Assembly: GCA_013299105.1 (NCBI GenBank)
Contig: JAAFJY010000015.1
Span: forward strand, 107,117 to 171,116
Source: Chitinophagales bacterium
GTDB lineage: Bacteria; Bacteroidota; Bacteroidia; Chitinophagales; Saprospiraceae
Length of the DNA: 64,000 nucleotides
Reading direction: 5' to 3'
Shown here: piece after piece, positions 35,606 through 44,083 of the stretch
How the letters are laid out: each line of letters starts with the position of its first letter
How positions within the stretch are numbered: the stretch's first letter is position 1
Made by a program: the position numbers and the translations under genes
The notes under the pieces: model-generated
What the model was told of the DNA's origin: nothing
The model's database searches: none
The model's input: only the letters and a program-made list of their open reading frames with translations

Positions 35606-36364
35606 ATGACCATCGCAATAATCGGACTCGGCGAGGCTGGTAGCCATTTTGCAAACGATTTGGCGACAATGGGCGTCTCGGTGCGCGGTTGGGACCCGCA
35701 GCCCAAACGCACCTTGCAACCCGCTGTGTATTTTGCAAAAAACAACCCCGACGCGGTGCAGGGCGCAGACATCGTTTGGAGCGTCAACCTTAGTACTGAA
35801 TCCAAAAATATCGCCCGTGAGGTCTTGCCTTTTTTGAAAAAAGGGGCTTTGTTCTGCGAAATGAACACTGCTGCGCCCTCCACAAAGATCGAAATCGAAG
35901 CCATGTTGTTGCCCGCCAATATCCTTTTCGTGGACTTGGCAATCATGTCCCCCGTGCCGCCTCTGGGCATTAAAACCCCGCTTTTGGCAAGTGGAACAGG
36001 AGCAAAACTATTGGGCGAAAAACTCTCCCCTTTTCCCTTGAACTTGACGGTTCTGAACGAAAAAACGGGCGACGCTGCTGGCAGAAAACTGTTGCGTTCC
36101 ATCGTATACAAAGGCGTGGCGGCGGTCGTCTGCGAGGCAATGGAGGCGGGTCAGCATTTCGGGTTAGAGGCATACATGCGCGAGCAAATCCGTTCGGTCA
36201 TCGGCGACGATGACGCTTTGATTGACCGTTTCATCGAAGGTAGTCGTAACCACGCCGAGCGGCGTTTGCACGAAATGGTAGCCGTGTCTGAAATGCTGGA
36301 ACAGGCGGGTTTGAGTGCATTTATGTCAAAATCAGCTGCCGAAAATTTGAAAAAATACCTATAA
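35606..36364 (+). CDS. NAD(P)-dependent dehydrogenase (6PGDH-like N-domain, DUF1932 C-domain)
   Basis: The 252-residue protein has an N-terminal Rossmann motif (AIIGLGEAGSHFANDL) with an apparent NADP-type strand end, ALFCEMNTAAPSTK, and a C-terminal helical DUF1932-like domain (YKGVAAVVCEAMEAGQHFG, with the conserved Lys). It lies 3 nt after galC and 11 nt before galD, so it belongs to the operon. The described gallate pathway has no redox step at this position, so its substrate is unknown. Possibilities include a side-product salvage reaction or a step for another aromatic substrate. Confidence 0.75.
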   Translation: MTIAIIGLGEAGSHFANDLATMGVSVRGWDPQPKRTLQPAVYFAKNNPDAVQGADIVWSVNLSTESKNIAREVLPFLKKGALFCEMNTAAPSTKIEIEAMLLPANILFVDLAIMSPVPPLGIKTPLLASGTGAKLLGEKLSPFPLNLTVLNEKTGDAAGRKLLRSIVYKGVAAVVCEAMEAGQHFGLEAYMREQIRSVIGDDDALIDRFIEGSRNHAERRLHEMVAVSEMLEQAGLSAFMSKSAAENLKKYL

Positions 36365-36375
36365 AATTTCAAACG

Positions 36376-37455
36376 ATGCCACAACTATCCATTCCGTTCA
36401 TGCAAATCCGGGGCGGCAGTTCCAAAGGCGTTTTTTTCAATGCCAAAGACCTGCCAGCCGACGAAACCGAAAGGAATCGCCTCCTTCTTTCCGCCATGGA
36501 AGGTGTCGGTCAAGGTGACCCGCGCCAGATTGACGGCTTGGGCGGTGCGGATTCTTTGACCGCTAAAGTTGCCATTGTCAGTCCTTCCGACCGCGACGGT
36601 GCGGATTTGGATTACCTTTTTCTGCAAGTGCTCATCGGCAAAGGGCAGTTGTCGGCTGCCCAAACTTGTGGCAACATCTTGGCGGGCGTGCTGCCTTTTG
36701 CCCTTGAAAGCGGTATGTTGCCCGCCCAAAAGGCTACCACGACCGCCACCATCCAGCTGCTCAACGGGGGCGGGCTTTGCGAGGTGACGGTGCAAACGCC
36801 CGGTGGCGAACTTGCCGTAGCGGGTAATGCAAAAGTGGACGGGGTGCCGGGTACGGGCGCACCGATTGTCTGCAATTACCTGGACATCGCCGGGGCGAAC
36901 TGTGGCGCATTGCTCCCCACGGGAAATGTCCGCGACCTGGTGGACGGCATCGAAACGACCTGTGTGGACAACGGTATGCCTGTCATCCTCCTGCGGGCGA
37001 GTGATTTGGGCATTTCCGGGCAGGAGTCAAAAGCTGATTTGGACAGCAACGAGGACTTGAAAAAACGCCTTGAAAACATCCGCCTCCAATTGGGCGAAAA
37101 AATGAACCTGGGCGATGTGCGCAACCAAAGCGTACCCAAAATATGCCTGCTCTCGCCCGCCGAAAATGGCGGTTTCGTCAGCACCCGGATGTTCATCCCC
37201 CACGTTTGCCATGCGGCAATTGGCGTTTTGGCGGCGGTCTCGGTGGCAACGGGCTGTCTGGTTTCAGGCTCGGTGGCCGAGGGCATATTTACGGAAACGG
37301 ATGATTTTGGCAACCTCTCTATTGAGCACCCGACGGGCGAACTTTCGGTCAGTCTGCAAACAGAATTAGGCGAAAACGGGCTGCGTATTTTGAAGGCAGG
37401 GGCGATTCGGACGGCACGGATTATCAGCAAGGGAGTGGTTTATGTGCCATTTTGA
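36376..37455 (+). CDS. galD: 4-oxalomesaconate tautomerase (PrpF family)
   Basis: GalD converts the keto form of 4-oxalomesaconate to the enol form used by GalB. The 359-residue protein follows the PrpF/GalD pattern: MQIRGGSSKGVFF, RQIDGLGGADSLTAKVAIV, LDYLFLQV, QTCGNILAGVLPFALE (catalytic Cys), GALLPTGNVRD, and IPHVCHAAIGVLAAVSVATG (second Cys). Length and motif order match P. putida GalD. It is the last gene of the island operon; no clear terminator follows. Confidence 0.9.
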   Translation: MPQLSIPFMQIRGGSSKGVFFNAKDLPADETERNRLLLSAMEGVGQGDPRQIDGLGGADSLTAKVAIVSPSDRDGADLDYLFLQVLIGKGQLSAAQTCGNILAGVLPFALESGMLPAQKATTTATIQLLNGGGLCEVTVQTPGGELAVAGNAKVDGVPGTGAPIVCNYLDIAGANCGALLPTGNVRDLVDGIETTCVDNGMPVILLRASDLGISGQESKADLDSNEDLKKRLENIRLQLGEKMNLGDVRNQSVPKICLLSPAENGGFVSTRMFIPHVCHAAIGVLAAVSVATGCLVSGSVAEGIFTETDDFGNLSIEHPTGELSVSLQTELGENGLRILKAGAIRTARIISKGVVYVPF

Positions 37456-37475
37456 CACTAACTGATAAGTAAGGA

Positions 37476-37558
37476 TAACAACGACTTGCTGTCCATGCTG
37501 CCAAACAGCCAGCCCGCAAAACCGACGCACGGCGGCACCGCAGCAAGCCAACCGTTAG
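37476..37558. repeat. Imperfect long hairpin, attC-like
   Basis: TAAC (37476-37479) and CTTGCTG (37485-37491) pair with CAGCAAG (37541-37547) and GTTA (37554-37557), with smaller hairpins such as GCTG..CAGC between them. The layout (outer TAAC/GTTA, inner arms, about 80 bp) resembles integron attC sites, but the core boxes do not match RYYYAAC/GTTRRRY exactly. It lies at the right edge of the gallate island. Confidence 0.35.
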
Positions 37559-37617
37559 CTACAAAAAGCGAACAATACCAAAAATGCCAAAAAAGTCAGC
37601 CATTTCGTCTAGTCGAT

Positions 37618-37745
37618 AAAAAAATAAGATGGACAGATTTGGGTTTGGTGAAAAAAGATAAAGAACTGGATGAAATGAAGTTGTGTTCTTTTTTTGCTAA
37701 GCCTCAAAAGCAAATGCATCCATTTTATTTTAGCTCAAATACTAA
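37618..37745 (+). pseudogene. Relic of a second Hint-gene leader and start
   Basis: This about 128-bp stretch matches 22228-22350, the leader and first codons of the Hint gene: GGTGAAAAAAGATAAAGAAC, TTGTGTTC, TTTTTTTGCTAAGCCTCAAA, CCATTTTATTTTAGCTCAAA. Homology ends after about 8 codons (SSNTK) and the frame closes at 37776. It is the remnant of a second copy, mostly deleted. Confidence 0.75.
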
Positions 37746-37883
37746 ATCACTAATTTCGCCCAACGGCTTCTACTAAAAGACACTCCCTGAAGAAATACAG
37801 ATAAACAAACCCAGGGTAGGTGAATTGCCCAACCGTCGCTTTGGCTTGGCTTTTACTTGACTTTAACTTGTCCAAAAAATTGC

Positions 37884-40859
37884 TCATACCCCACACCAAG
37901 CCAAAATCACCCGCCCATTCTCACTATCCCCCAACTTCCCACTCAAAATTCCCTGCCGCAAGCCACTCCGATTGGGCCAAAACTTCAGCAAAAGGTCATT
38001 CGCATTTGGGCCAGGATTGGGGTTTTTCCACTGCCAGGCCTGGGCATATTTGTTTTTCGCCTCCCCTTGTTTCCCCAGGCGTTCCAGGCAAAAAGCTTCC
38101 AGGAAATCCTCTAGGCGCTCGTCAATATCGGCTGGATAGGGGCGGCCCACGCCTAGGTTTTCGGGCCAGAGTCGGGCGTCCTGGATGTTGTTGATGGCTT
38201 TTTCGTACTGCTGATTTTTGATGTTTTGGATGGCTTGCATCAAGTTGCTTTCTTTCCAAATGCCCCGCCCGGCCGTGGCACCTTCGTTGGGCAACACTTG
38301 CAGTTGGCGCAGGTACGTGATGCCTTGGGCGTACTGGGCATTGAGCAGCAAGGTCTTGGCGTAGAGCAAGCCCAGGTAGTAGTTTTTGGGTTGAGATTGG
38401 ACGTAAGCTTCCGCCAATTTCAAGGCAGCAGCGGCTTGTTTTTGTTGGATCTGCCATTCAATCATCGCCTGGCCATAGCGCCATTGGTTGGGGTCCAGGC
38501 TGCGGGCTTTTTCCATGTTTTGGGCAAAACGAGTGGGGTCGGTTTGGAAAAATTCCGCCCGGGCGGCATAAAATACGGCCTCATCGGCTTGGTCGCCACA
38601 AGCCTCCCATAAATTCCGGGCAGCAGGCAAATCACCCAAGTGCCACTTGATCAAAGCGAGGTAATATTTCAACTTCCAATGGGGATTTTTTTTGATTTCC
38701 TCCTCCAGCAGTACGGCCGTTTCGGGGCGAAAGGGAAAATAGGGCGTTTTTTGTTGGATCAAATCCACCGCCCCCTTCTCATTGTGGAAGCGGATGGCTG
38801 GACTGTCATAAATGTTGAACCAATTCATGGCGATGGGCAGGCGGGAATAATAAGCCTGGCATTCCAGGATGCTTTCTTCGGGCAGTTCGCTTTGCAAATG
38901 CCGTTTCAGTTGGGCATTGGCCAGGGTACTGTTTTGGTAGCGGTCGTAAACGTTGAACATTTTTTCGGCCCGCGCAACCGGGTTGAAGGGGTTGGCAGCC
39001 AAACAGACCTCAACAATGGAATCTGCGCGATCCAATTGCCCCATTTCGCGGGCAATAAAAGACATCAATTGCAAGGCCGCATAGTTTTTGCTGTTGTTTT
39101 CCAGGCTTTTCTGGGCGTAGTGATACGCTTTGCTCATCTTGTATTCGCGGAAATAGATTTTCGCCAACTCAGTATAAGCCGCCGAGCGGTAAGCCGGGCC
39201 CAAAGCCGCCAAGTCAAAGCCGTCTTTGGCGTCGGTCCAGTTCTTGAGGCCCACATTCACCAAGCCGTAGAGGTAATTGGCTTGCGGGTCGTAGGTGTTC
39301 ACGCTAAGGGCCGTTTTGAGCAAATCCAAAGCCTGGGCATAGTGCATCTTTTGATAAGCCAATTGGGCCAAATCACAAAGCGTGGGGATGTGGTAAGGCT
39401 CGCGCTTGAGCGACAAGCGTAATTTTTCCTCGGCTTTGGCATATTCGCGCATGTGCATGAATTGTTTTCCTTGCAGCCACAGCCCATAAGCACTGTTGAA
39501 GTCAAAATCTTTGGGCGCAGCAGTGGGGCGCTGGAGGTCAAGGGATTCCGGGCGGCTATCGTATGAAAGCAGTTCATCGCCCAGGGTGATTTTTAACGGA
39601 CCGCCGAGCTCATTTTTACCCAAATCATATTCAAATACTTCCAAAGGGGCGAGCTTGATGTTTTGGGTACTGATCAAGCGCTTGCCACTGTAGATGTACA
39701 TTTTTTCATTCAAGTGCTGCAAAGCCATGAGCCAAATTTTCTCATCTTTCAGGTTCAAAACCGCCACCTCATTGGCTTTGACCAAACCCTTGGTTTTTTT
39801 GACTGGAAACCAATATTCCGTCCAGGTATCGGTGGAGTAGGGGGCAAATCCTTGTTGTTTAAAAGGGCTGAGGTTACTGCCTTCGGCGGCTTGGTTGAAT
39901 AAGCGTCCAGACTGCACTTCTACGTATTGCCCATTGTTGTCGGTCAGTAGTTTTTCCCAAATCATGCCTTGCGGAGAAAGCCCCCAGATCCAGATTTTTT
40001 TCCCTGCTTTTTCGTCGTGGGGCGCGTAACGGCCCATGCCAAAGTCTTCATCGTGCCAGTAAGCACCAAAAAAATCGCTGTAACGGCCAAAAACGTGGTA
40101 ACTTTTGTAGGTTCCAAAATTGTTTTGCTCGTAAAAATTAATGCGCTTGCCATTTTGTTGATTCAGGGGCCAATCGCCAATTTCGCCCTCGTGCCCAAGG
40201 TAGTTTTTGCCGTCATAGACAAACTCCAGGTTTCCAGCGGCCTTGATGCCCACGTTCATCCAGTGGTAGTAGGGTTGCTCCAGCGCGGTGGCATTGTGCC
40301 AAAGGGAGTGGGTACTGAAATAGGCTTTGTCGGCTTCCAACCGCACTTCAATGCGCCACCAAGTGCGGGTCAGCAGGTCTAGCCAGCCGATGAAGCAACT
40401 CGCACTGCCGTCTTCGTTTTGTTTGGTAAGGTAGTCCACCGGGGTAGCGCAATTGGGGGTATGACCAATGATGCCGTAGTTGGCCTCGATGCCGCCCGAA
40501 GTCCAGGGGCCCCGCATGGCTACGTCGCGAAATTTGATGACCTCATTGTTGTAGATGAAAGATTTGCCCGTAGATTTTTCAATGGCTGTCCAGATCTTGC
40601 CGCCAATTTGGGGCAAAATCAGCACTTTGATGTATTCATTTTCCAGGGCCACCACGGTCCATTCCTGGTCCACAGCTTCGCTGGCGTAAGCATCGAAACG
40701 AAAATAGGGATAGATCCGGCTTTGAGGATGGGGAACCGGATCGGGATCGGAAAAAGGATAGGTCTTGAATACCTGGGGGTAAGTTTTTACGCTTGCAACA
40801 CCCTGCGCGACAAGTGTTTGGCAGCAAAGAAATGCTATGAGCAAAAGTAGGTTTTTCAT
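37884..40859 (-). CDS. DUF5107 protein with TPR repeats, exported
   Basis: The 991-residue protein from the ATG at 40859 has a signal peptide (KNLLLLIAFLCCQTLVAQG). An N-terminal DUF5107 region (EYIKVLILPQIGGKIWTA, GGIEANYGIIGHTPNCATPVDY, YYHWMNVGIKA) has the galactose-mutarotase-like beta-sandwich pattern seen in carbohydrate-active proteins. From about residue 450 to the end there are many TPR-type helical repeats. It is likely to bind or process carbohydrate in the envelope; the activity is unknown. Its 3' end is also present as a broken copy at 27100-27262. Confidence 0.82.
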   Translation of the reverse strand: MKNLLLLIAFLCCQTLVAQGVASVKTYPQVFKTYPFSDPDPVPHPQSRIYPYFRFDAYASEAVDQEWTVVALENEYIKVLILPQIGGKIWTAIEKSTGKSFIYNNEVIKFRDVAMRGPWTSGGIEANYGIIGHTPNCATPVDYLTKQNEDGSASCFIGWLDLLTRTWWRIEVRLEADKAYFSTHSLWHNATALEQPYYHWMNVGIKAAGNLEFVYDGKNYLGHEGEIGDWPLNQQNGKRINFYEQNNFGTYKSYHVFGRYSDFFGAYWHDEDFGMGRYAPHDEKAGKKIWIWGLSPQGMIWEKLLTDNNGQYVEVQSGRLFNQAAEGSNLSPFKQQGFAPYSTDTWTEYWFPVKKTKGLVKANEVAVLNLKDEKIWLMALQHLNEKMYIYSGKRLISTQNIKLAPLEVFEYDLGKNELGGPLKITLGDELLSYDSRPESLDLQRPTAAPKDFDFNSAYGLWLQGKQFMHMREYAKAEEKLRLSLKREPYHIPTLCDLAQLAYQKMHYAQALDLLKTALSVNTYDPQANYLYGLVNVGLKNWTDAKDGFDLAALGPAYRSAAYTELAKIYFREYKMSKAYHYAQKSLENNSKNYAALQLMSFIAREMGQLDRADSIVEVCLAANPFNPVARAEKMFNVYDRYQNSTLANAQLKRHLQSELPEESILECQAYYSRLPIAMNWFNIYDSPAIRFHNEKGAVDLIQQKTPYFPFRPETAVLLEEEIKKNPHWKLKYYLALIKWHLGDLPAARNLWEACGDQADEAVFYAARAEFFQTDPTRFAQNMEKARSLDPNQWRYGQAMIEWQIQQKQAAAALKLAEAYVQSQPKNYYLGLLYAKTLLLNAQYAQGITYLRQLQVLPNEGATAGRGIWKESNLMQAIQNIKNQQYEKAINNIQDARLWPENLGVGRPYPADIDERLEDFLEAFCLERLGKQGEAKNKYAQAWQWKNPNPGPNANDLLLKFWPNRSGLRQGILSGKLGDSENGRVILAWCGV

Positions 40860-41166
40860 GGCAAGGCTGTTTCTGGGTAAAGGTGCGTTGTAGCTGGTGA
40901 ATATAGGCAAAAATAGCTAAATTAGCATTTTGAGCACTAAGGCCTTTTTTGACCGAAATGGGAACAGTCGAAGCTTTTACCATCAGGATAGAGATCACAC
41001 GCTGCAAATTAGCAAGGGTCTAGAGCGTTCAAGAACCAAGTATTTTATTTCAAAAAACTTTCAAAACGGAGTATGATCAACTGGGAAGACTCAATATTTA
41101 CGCTAAATTTACACTGACAATGTTGGAAGAAAACCTGACATTTGACCGCAATTCACGCATCCAGCA
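40860..41166. other. 307-bp divergent intergenic region
   Basis: It separates the divergent DUF5107 and penicillin-acylase genes and should hold both promoters, but I see no exact TAnnTTTG box. A 43-bp repeat (40941-40983) shared with 44398-44440 is the only recognisable element. Confidence 0.4.
40941..40983. repeat. Short dispersed repeat, copy 1
   Basis: GGCCTTTTTTGACCGAAATG, then GGAACAG and AAGCTTTTACCAT, matches 44398-44440 with few changes. Both copies lie in gene-upstream regions. Confidence 0.5.
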
Positions 41167-43419
41167 ATGAAAAAATCAACTCTCCTTGTTTTGCTTTGTT
41201 TGGCCTTGACCGCCTGCCTTGACTCCAAGAAACTCACCGAGCCTGAGCGCTGGAAAGCCAGGGCTGAACGGGTCACTATTTTTCGTGACGACTTCGGTAT
41301 TCCGCATGTCTATGGCAAATCGGACGCAGATGCCGTGTTTGGAATGCTGTATGCCCAGTGTGAGGACGACTTCAAGCGAGTGGAACTCAATTACCTGAGG
41401 GCCATCGGAAGATTGGCAGAGGTAGAGGGCGAAAAGGAACTGTACAGCGATCTGCGGGCTCATATGTTCATGACCGAAGAGGAGGCCAAAGTGCATTACG
41501 AAAGCGCCCCGGAATGGCTCAAAGCACTTTGTGTCGCCTTCGCCGACGGAGTGAACTACTACCTGAAAACTCATTCAGAAGTGAGACCCAGGCTGCTGAC
41601 CCGTTTTGAACCCTGGTTCCCCATGTATTTCTTCGAAGGAAGCATTGGTGCCGACATCGAGAGTATCCCAACGGAACAGATCAGGGCTTTTTATGAAACA
41701 ATCGAGAAACCACTAAGCTCTACCAAAGAGGGTGCTTTAAATAGCCAAGGGCTTGGATGGGAACAACAGGTAAAGAGGGGCGATCGGGATATTCGGGCAA
41801 ACAGAGACGACGAGCCTCGAGGCTCCAACGGTTTCGCCCTTTCGGGCAAGATGACCGCCAGCGGCCATGCCATGCTGCTCATCAATCCGCACACCTCGTT
41901 CTATTTCAGGCCCGAAATTCATGTAGTTAGCGACGAAGGGCTACAGGTATATGGTGCCGTTACATGGGGACAATTTTTCGTTTATCAAGGGTTCAATGAA
42001 AAAACGGGCTGGATGCATACCTCGTCGTACCTCGATGTCATGGACGAGTTTGTGGAAAACGTCTCCGAAGAAAATGGCCAATATTTTTACCAATACGGCT
42101 CAGAAAAGCGCCCAGTCACCACAAAGCAAGTGACCTTGAAATACCGCGAAGGCGAGGGATTGACCTCACGCCAGTTCACCGTTTATCGGACCCATCATGG
42201 ACCCATCACCCACCAACTGGGCGGCAAATGGGTAGCTACTGCCATGATGTGGGAGCCAGTAAAGGCGCTCAGCCAGTCGTTCACCCGGACCAAGTTAAAC
42301 AACCACGCCGAGTTCCGCAACATGATGAACATGCGCACGAACTCCTCGAATAACACGGTTTTTGCCGATGCACAAGGGAATATCGCCTATTATCACGGCA
42401 ATTTTGCCCCCAAAAGGGATACTACTTTTGACTACTCAAAGCCTGTGGATGGCAGCAATCCCGCCACCGATTGGCAGGGCCTGCACGAGGTCGATGATTG
42501 TATCGTGGTCGTAAACCCGCCGAATGGCTGGCTGCAAAACTGCAATTCTACGCCTTTCAGCTGCGCTGGCGAAAACAGCCCTAAACCAAGGGATTACCCG
42601 GTGTACATGCGCTTGCCCGCTGAGAATTTCCGGGGTGTTCATGCAGTGCGCCTACTGAAAGAGCGCAGGGATTTTACCCTCGATAAACTGATCAAAACGG
42701 CATACGACCCCAGCCTGCCGGGTTTTGAAAAACTGATTCCAGGGCTCGTGACAGCTTATGATGTAGCTGGCCCCAAAAACGGTGATAAAATGTTTGCCTC
42801 CGCCATTGAGGTGCTCCGCAAATGGGATTTCAAGGTGAGTAAGGAGTCGGTGGCTATGTCGCTGGCGCATTACTACGGCCAGCACTACAAAAAGAATGGA
42901 AAAATACCCGCAGCGCTGGGCACTGAATACCCTGGTGACTTGGTTACGTTCAACTACTTTGGCACCAGCTCTCCTCCAGCGGAGCGGCTGGCCATCTTCA
43001 AGCTGGCACTAGAGCAGCTCGTTGCTGACTTTGGCCGCTGGGATGTACCTTGGGGCGAGATCAACCGGTTCCAGCGCCTAACTGGTGACATCGAGCAGCC
43101 TTTTGATGACAACAAACCGAGCCTGCCCTGTGGCCTCGCTTCTGGCAAATGGGGCGCTCTGGCATCCTTCGGCGCTCAACCTTACAATGGCTCCAAACGC
43201 ATCTATGGCACTTCCGGAAACAGTTTTGTGGCCGTTGTAGAATTCGGTCCGAAATTAAAAGCCAAAAGTTTGCTGGCAGGAGGTGAGAGCGGCGATTCAG
43301 GTTCACCCCACTTCAGCGATCAAGCCCAACGTTATGTCGATGTCCGGTTTAAAGAAGTTGCCTTCTACAAGGAAGATGTTGAGCGCCGGGCTAAGCGACA
43401 GTATCGGCCTGGGGAGTAG
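41167..43419 (+). CDS. Penicillin-acylase-family Ntn hydrolase, lipoprotein
   Basis: The 750-residue protein has a lipoprotein leader (LLVLLCLALTAC, Cys17). The alpha region carries RDDFGIPHVYGKSDADAVFG, and the autocatalytic junction is RGSNGFALSG, with the new N-terminal Ser220. Further matches are NPHTSFYFRPE and the oxyanion Asn region NTVFADAQGNIAYYHGNF. It is therefore expected to self-cleave and act as an N-acyl amidase in the envelope. Substrates in the family include beta-lactams, acyl-homoserine lactones and aculeacin; which applies here cannot be decided. The last residues (GESGDSGSPHFSDQ) are typical of the beta-chain end. Confidence 0.88.
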   Translation: MKKSTLLVLLCLALTACLDSKKLTEPERWKARAERVTIFRDDFGIPHVYGKSDADAVFGMLYAQCEDDFKRVELNYLRAIGRLAEVEGEKELYSDLRAHMFMTEEEAKVHYESAPEWLKALCVAFADGVNYYLKTHSEVRPRLLTRFEPWFPMYFFEGSIGADIESIPTEQIRAFYETIEKPLSSTKEGALNSQGLGWEQQVKRGDRDIRANRDDEPRGSNGFALSGKMTASGHAMLLINPHTSFYFRPEIHVVSDEGLQVYGAVTWGQFFVYQGFNEKTGWMHTSSYLDVMDEFVENVSEENGQYFYQYGSEKRPVTTKQVTLKYREGEGLTSRQFTVYRTHHGPITHQLGGKWVATAMMWEPVKALSQSFTRTKLNNHAEFRNMMNMRTNSSNNTVFADAQGNIAYYHGNFAPKRDTTFDYSKPVDGSNPATDWQGLHEVDDCIVVVNPPNGWLQNCNSTPFSCAGENSPKPRDYPVYMRLPAENFRGVHAVRLLKERRDFTLDKLIKTAYDPSLPGFEKLIPGLVTAYDVAGPKNGDKMFASAIEVLRKWDFKVSKESVAMSLAHYYGQHYKKNGKIPAALGTEYPGDLVTFNYFGTSSPPAERLAIFKLALEQLVADFGRWDVPWGEINRFQRLTGDIEQPFDDNKPSLPCGLASGKWGALASFGAQPYNGSKRIYGTSGNSFVAVVEFGPKLKAKSLLAGGESGDSGSPHFSDQAQRYVDVRFKEVAFYKEDVERRAKRQYRPGE

Positions 43420-43447
43420 AGGAATAAGATCAGATTACATGCCTGAT

Positions 43448-43473
43448 TATTGCATTAAAAATTTAATGCAATA
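43448..43473. terminator. Perfect 12-bp hairpin after the acylase gene
   Basis: TATTGCATTAAA pairs with TTTAATGCAATA around a 2-nt loop, 29 nt after the stop at 43419, followed by AAAATTTG. It could act as a bidirectional terminator. Confidence 0.5.
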
Positions 43474-43476
43474 AAA

Positions 43477-43510
43477 TTTGTAATATTTAAAAGCTCGGTT
43501 TGTATTTTTG
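43477..43510 (+). promoter_or_regulatory. Candidate promoter inside R2
   Basis: TTTG (43477-43480), a 22-nt spacer and TATTTTTG (43503-43510) approximate the -33/-7 pattern. An equivalent -7 box, TATATTTG, is present in R1 (27392-27399), so the promoter may be part of the repeat. Confidence 0.4.
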
Positions 43511-43666
43511 TGCAAGGTGTTTTCTGTCAACAGTCTGTATTAATGTGGTATCGACTTATCGACTTACTTGCTGACAAAGCGGAAATACCTGCAACTAAGG
43601 AGTGTATCAAATCGCAATGCAGGTTTTGGATAGTCGTTAGTTGCGGTTGCACGGTTGTTCCACTCC

Positions 43667-44083
43667 ATGAGAAAAAATAAAAACGGCTCAATGAACCCGA
43701 TTGAAAAAATACAATTTGAAAAGGAATACAAGTCAAGTCCAAGAGCTTCAACAGATTTACATGCTGGTGGAATATTTTTTTGTGTTCCTTATGAAGAAAT
43801 AATCAAATTTTGGGAAGATGGGAGAGTCGAACTAACAAGAAAAGTAATCGAAAATTTCAGACCTATGGACGGGCAATCTGAGATTGATAAAATAAATAAC
43901 TTCAAATTGGCTGGTTATTATGAACTTTCAGATAGGGAATATATCAAATGCAAATTCGAAGGTTTTTGGATGATAGGTTTACCACTTGAAGTAAATTCGG
44001 ATATCTTAACTTTTCATTGTTATCATGAAATCAATGGATCCCAATTCGGAGATGCATTTAGACTATCCAATCAAGACCTGTGA
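43667..44083 (+). CDS. AT-rich cassette-like gene, unknown function
   Basis: The product is about 138 residues from the ATG at 43667 (a later ATG at 43691 is also possible). It is soluble, with no signal and no motif that I recognise. Segments include GGIFFCVPYEEIIKFWEDGR and KCKFEGFWMIGLPLEVNSD. Composition is much richer in A/T than the adjacent acylase and thioredoxin genes. It lies directly behind repeat R2, as the aminotransferase does behind R1, suggesting acquisition as a cassette. Confidence 0.55.
   Translation: MRKNKNGSMNPIEKIQFEKEYKSSPRASTDLHAGGIFFCVPYEEIIKFWEDGRVELTRKVIENFRPMDGQSEIDKINNFKLAGYYELSDREYIKCKFEGFWMIGLPLEVNSDILTFHCYHEINGSQFGDAFRLSNQDL

Larger units (their letters stand above)
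43440..43660. repeat. Cassette-type repeat R2 (pairs with R1)
   Basis: It matches 27340-27548. It contains 8-bp inverted arms GCAACTAA (43591-43598) and TTAGTTGC (43637-43644), and ends just before the AT-rich gene at 43667. Its left part overlaps the hairpin 43448-43473 and the promoter-like box 43503-43510. Confidence 0.65.

Noticed and set aside
41167..43419. Beta-lactam resistance role linking the acylase with the BlaI-BlaR1 genes
   Set aside because: The genes are 15 kb apart, share no operator palindrome that I can see, and acylase substrate cannot be read from sequence.
27340..43660. Calling a true integron
   Set aside because: There is no integrase gene in the window, the inverted arms do not match the attC core consensus, and only two copies are visible.
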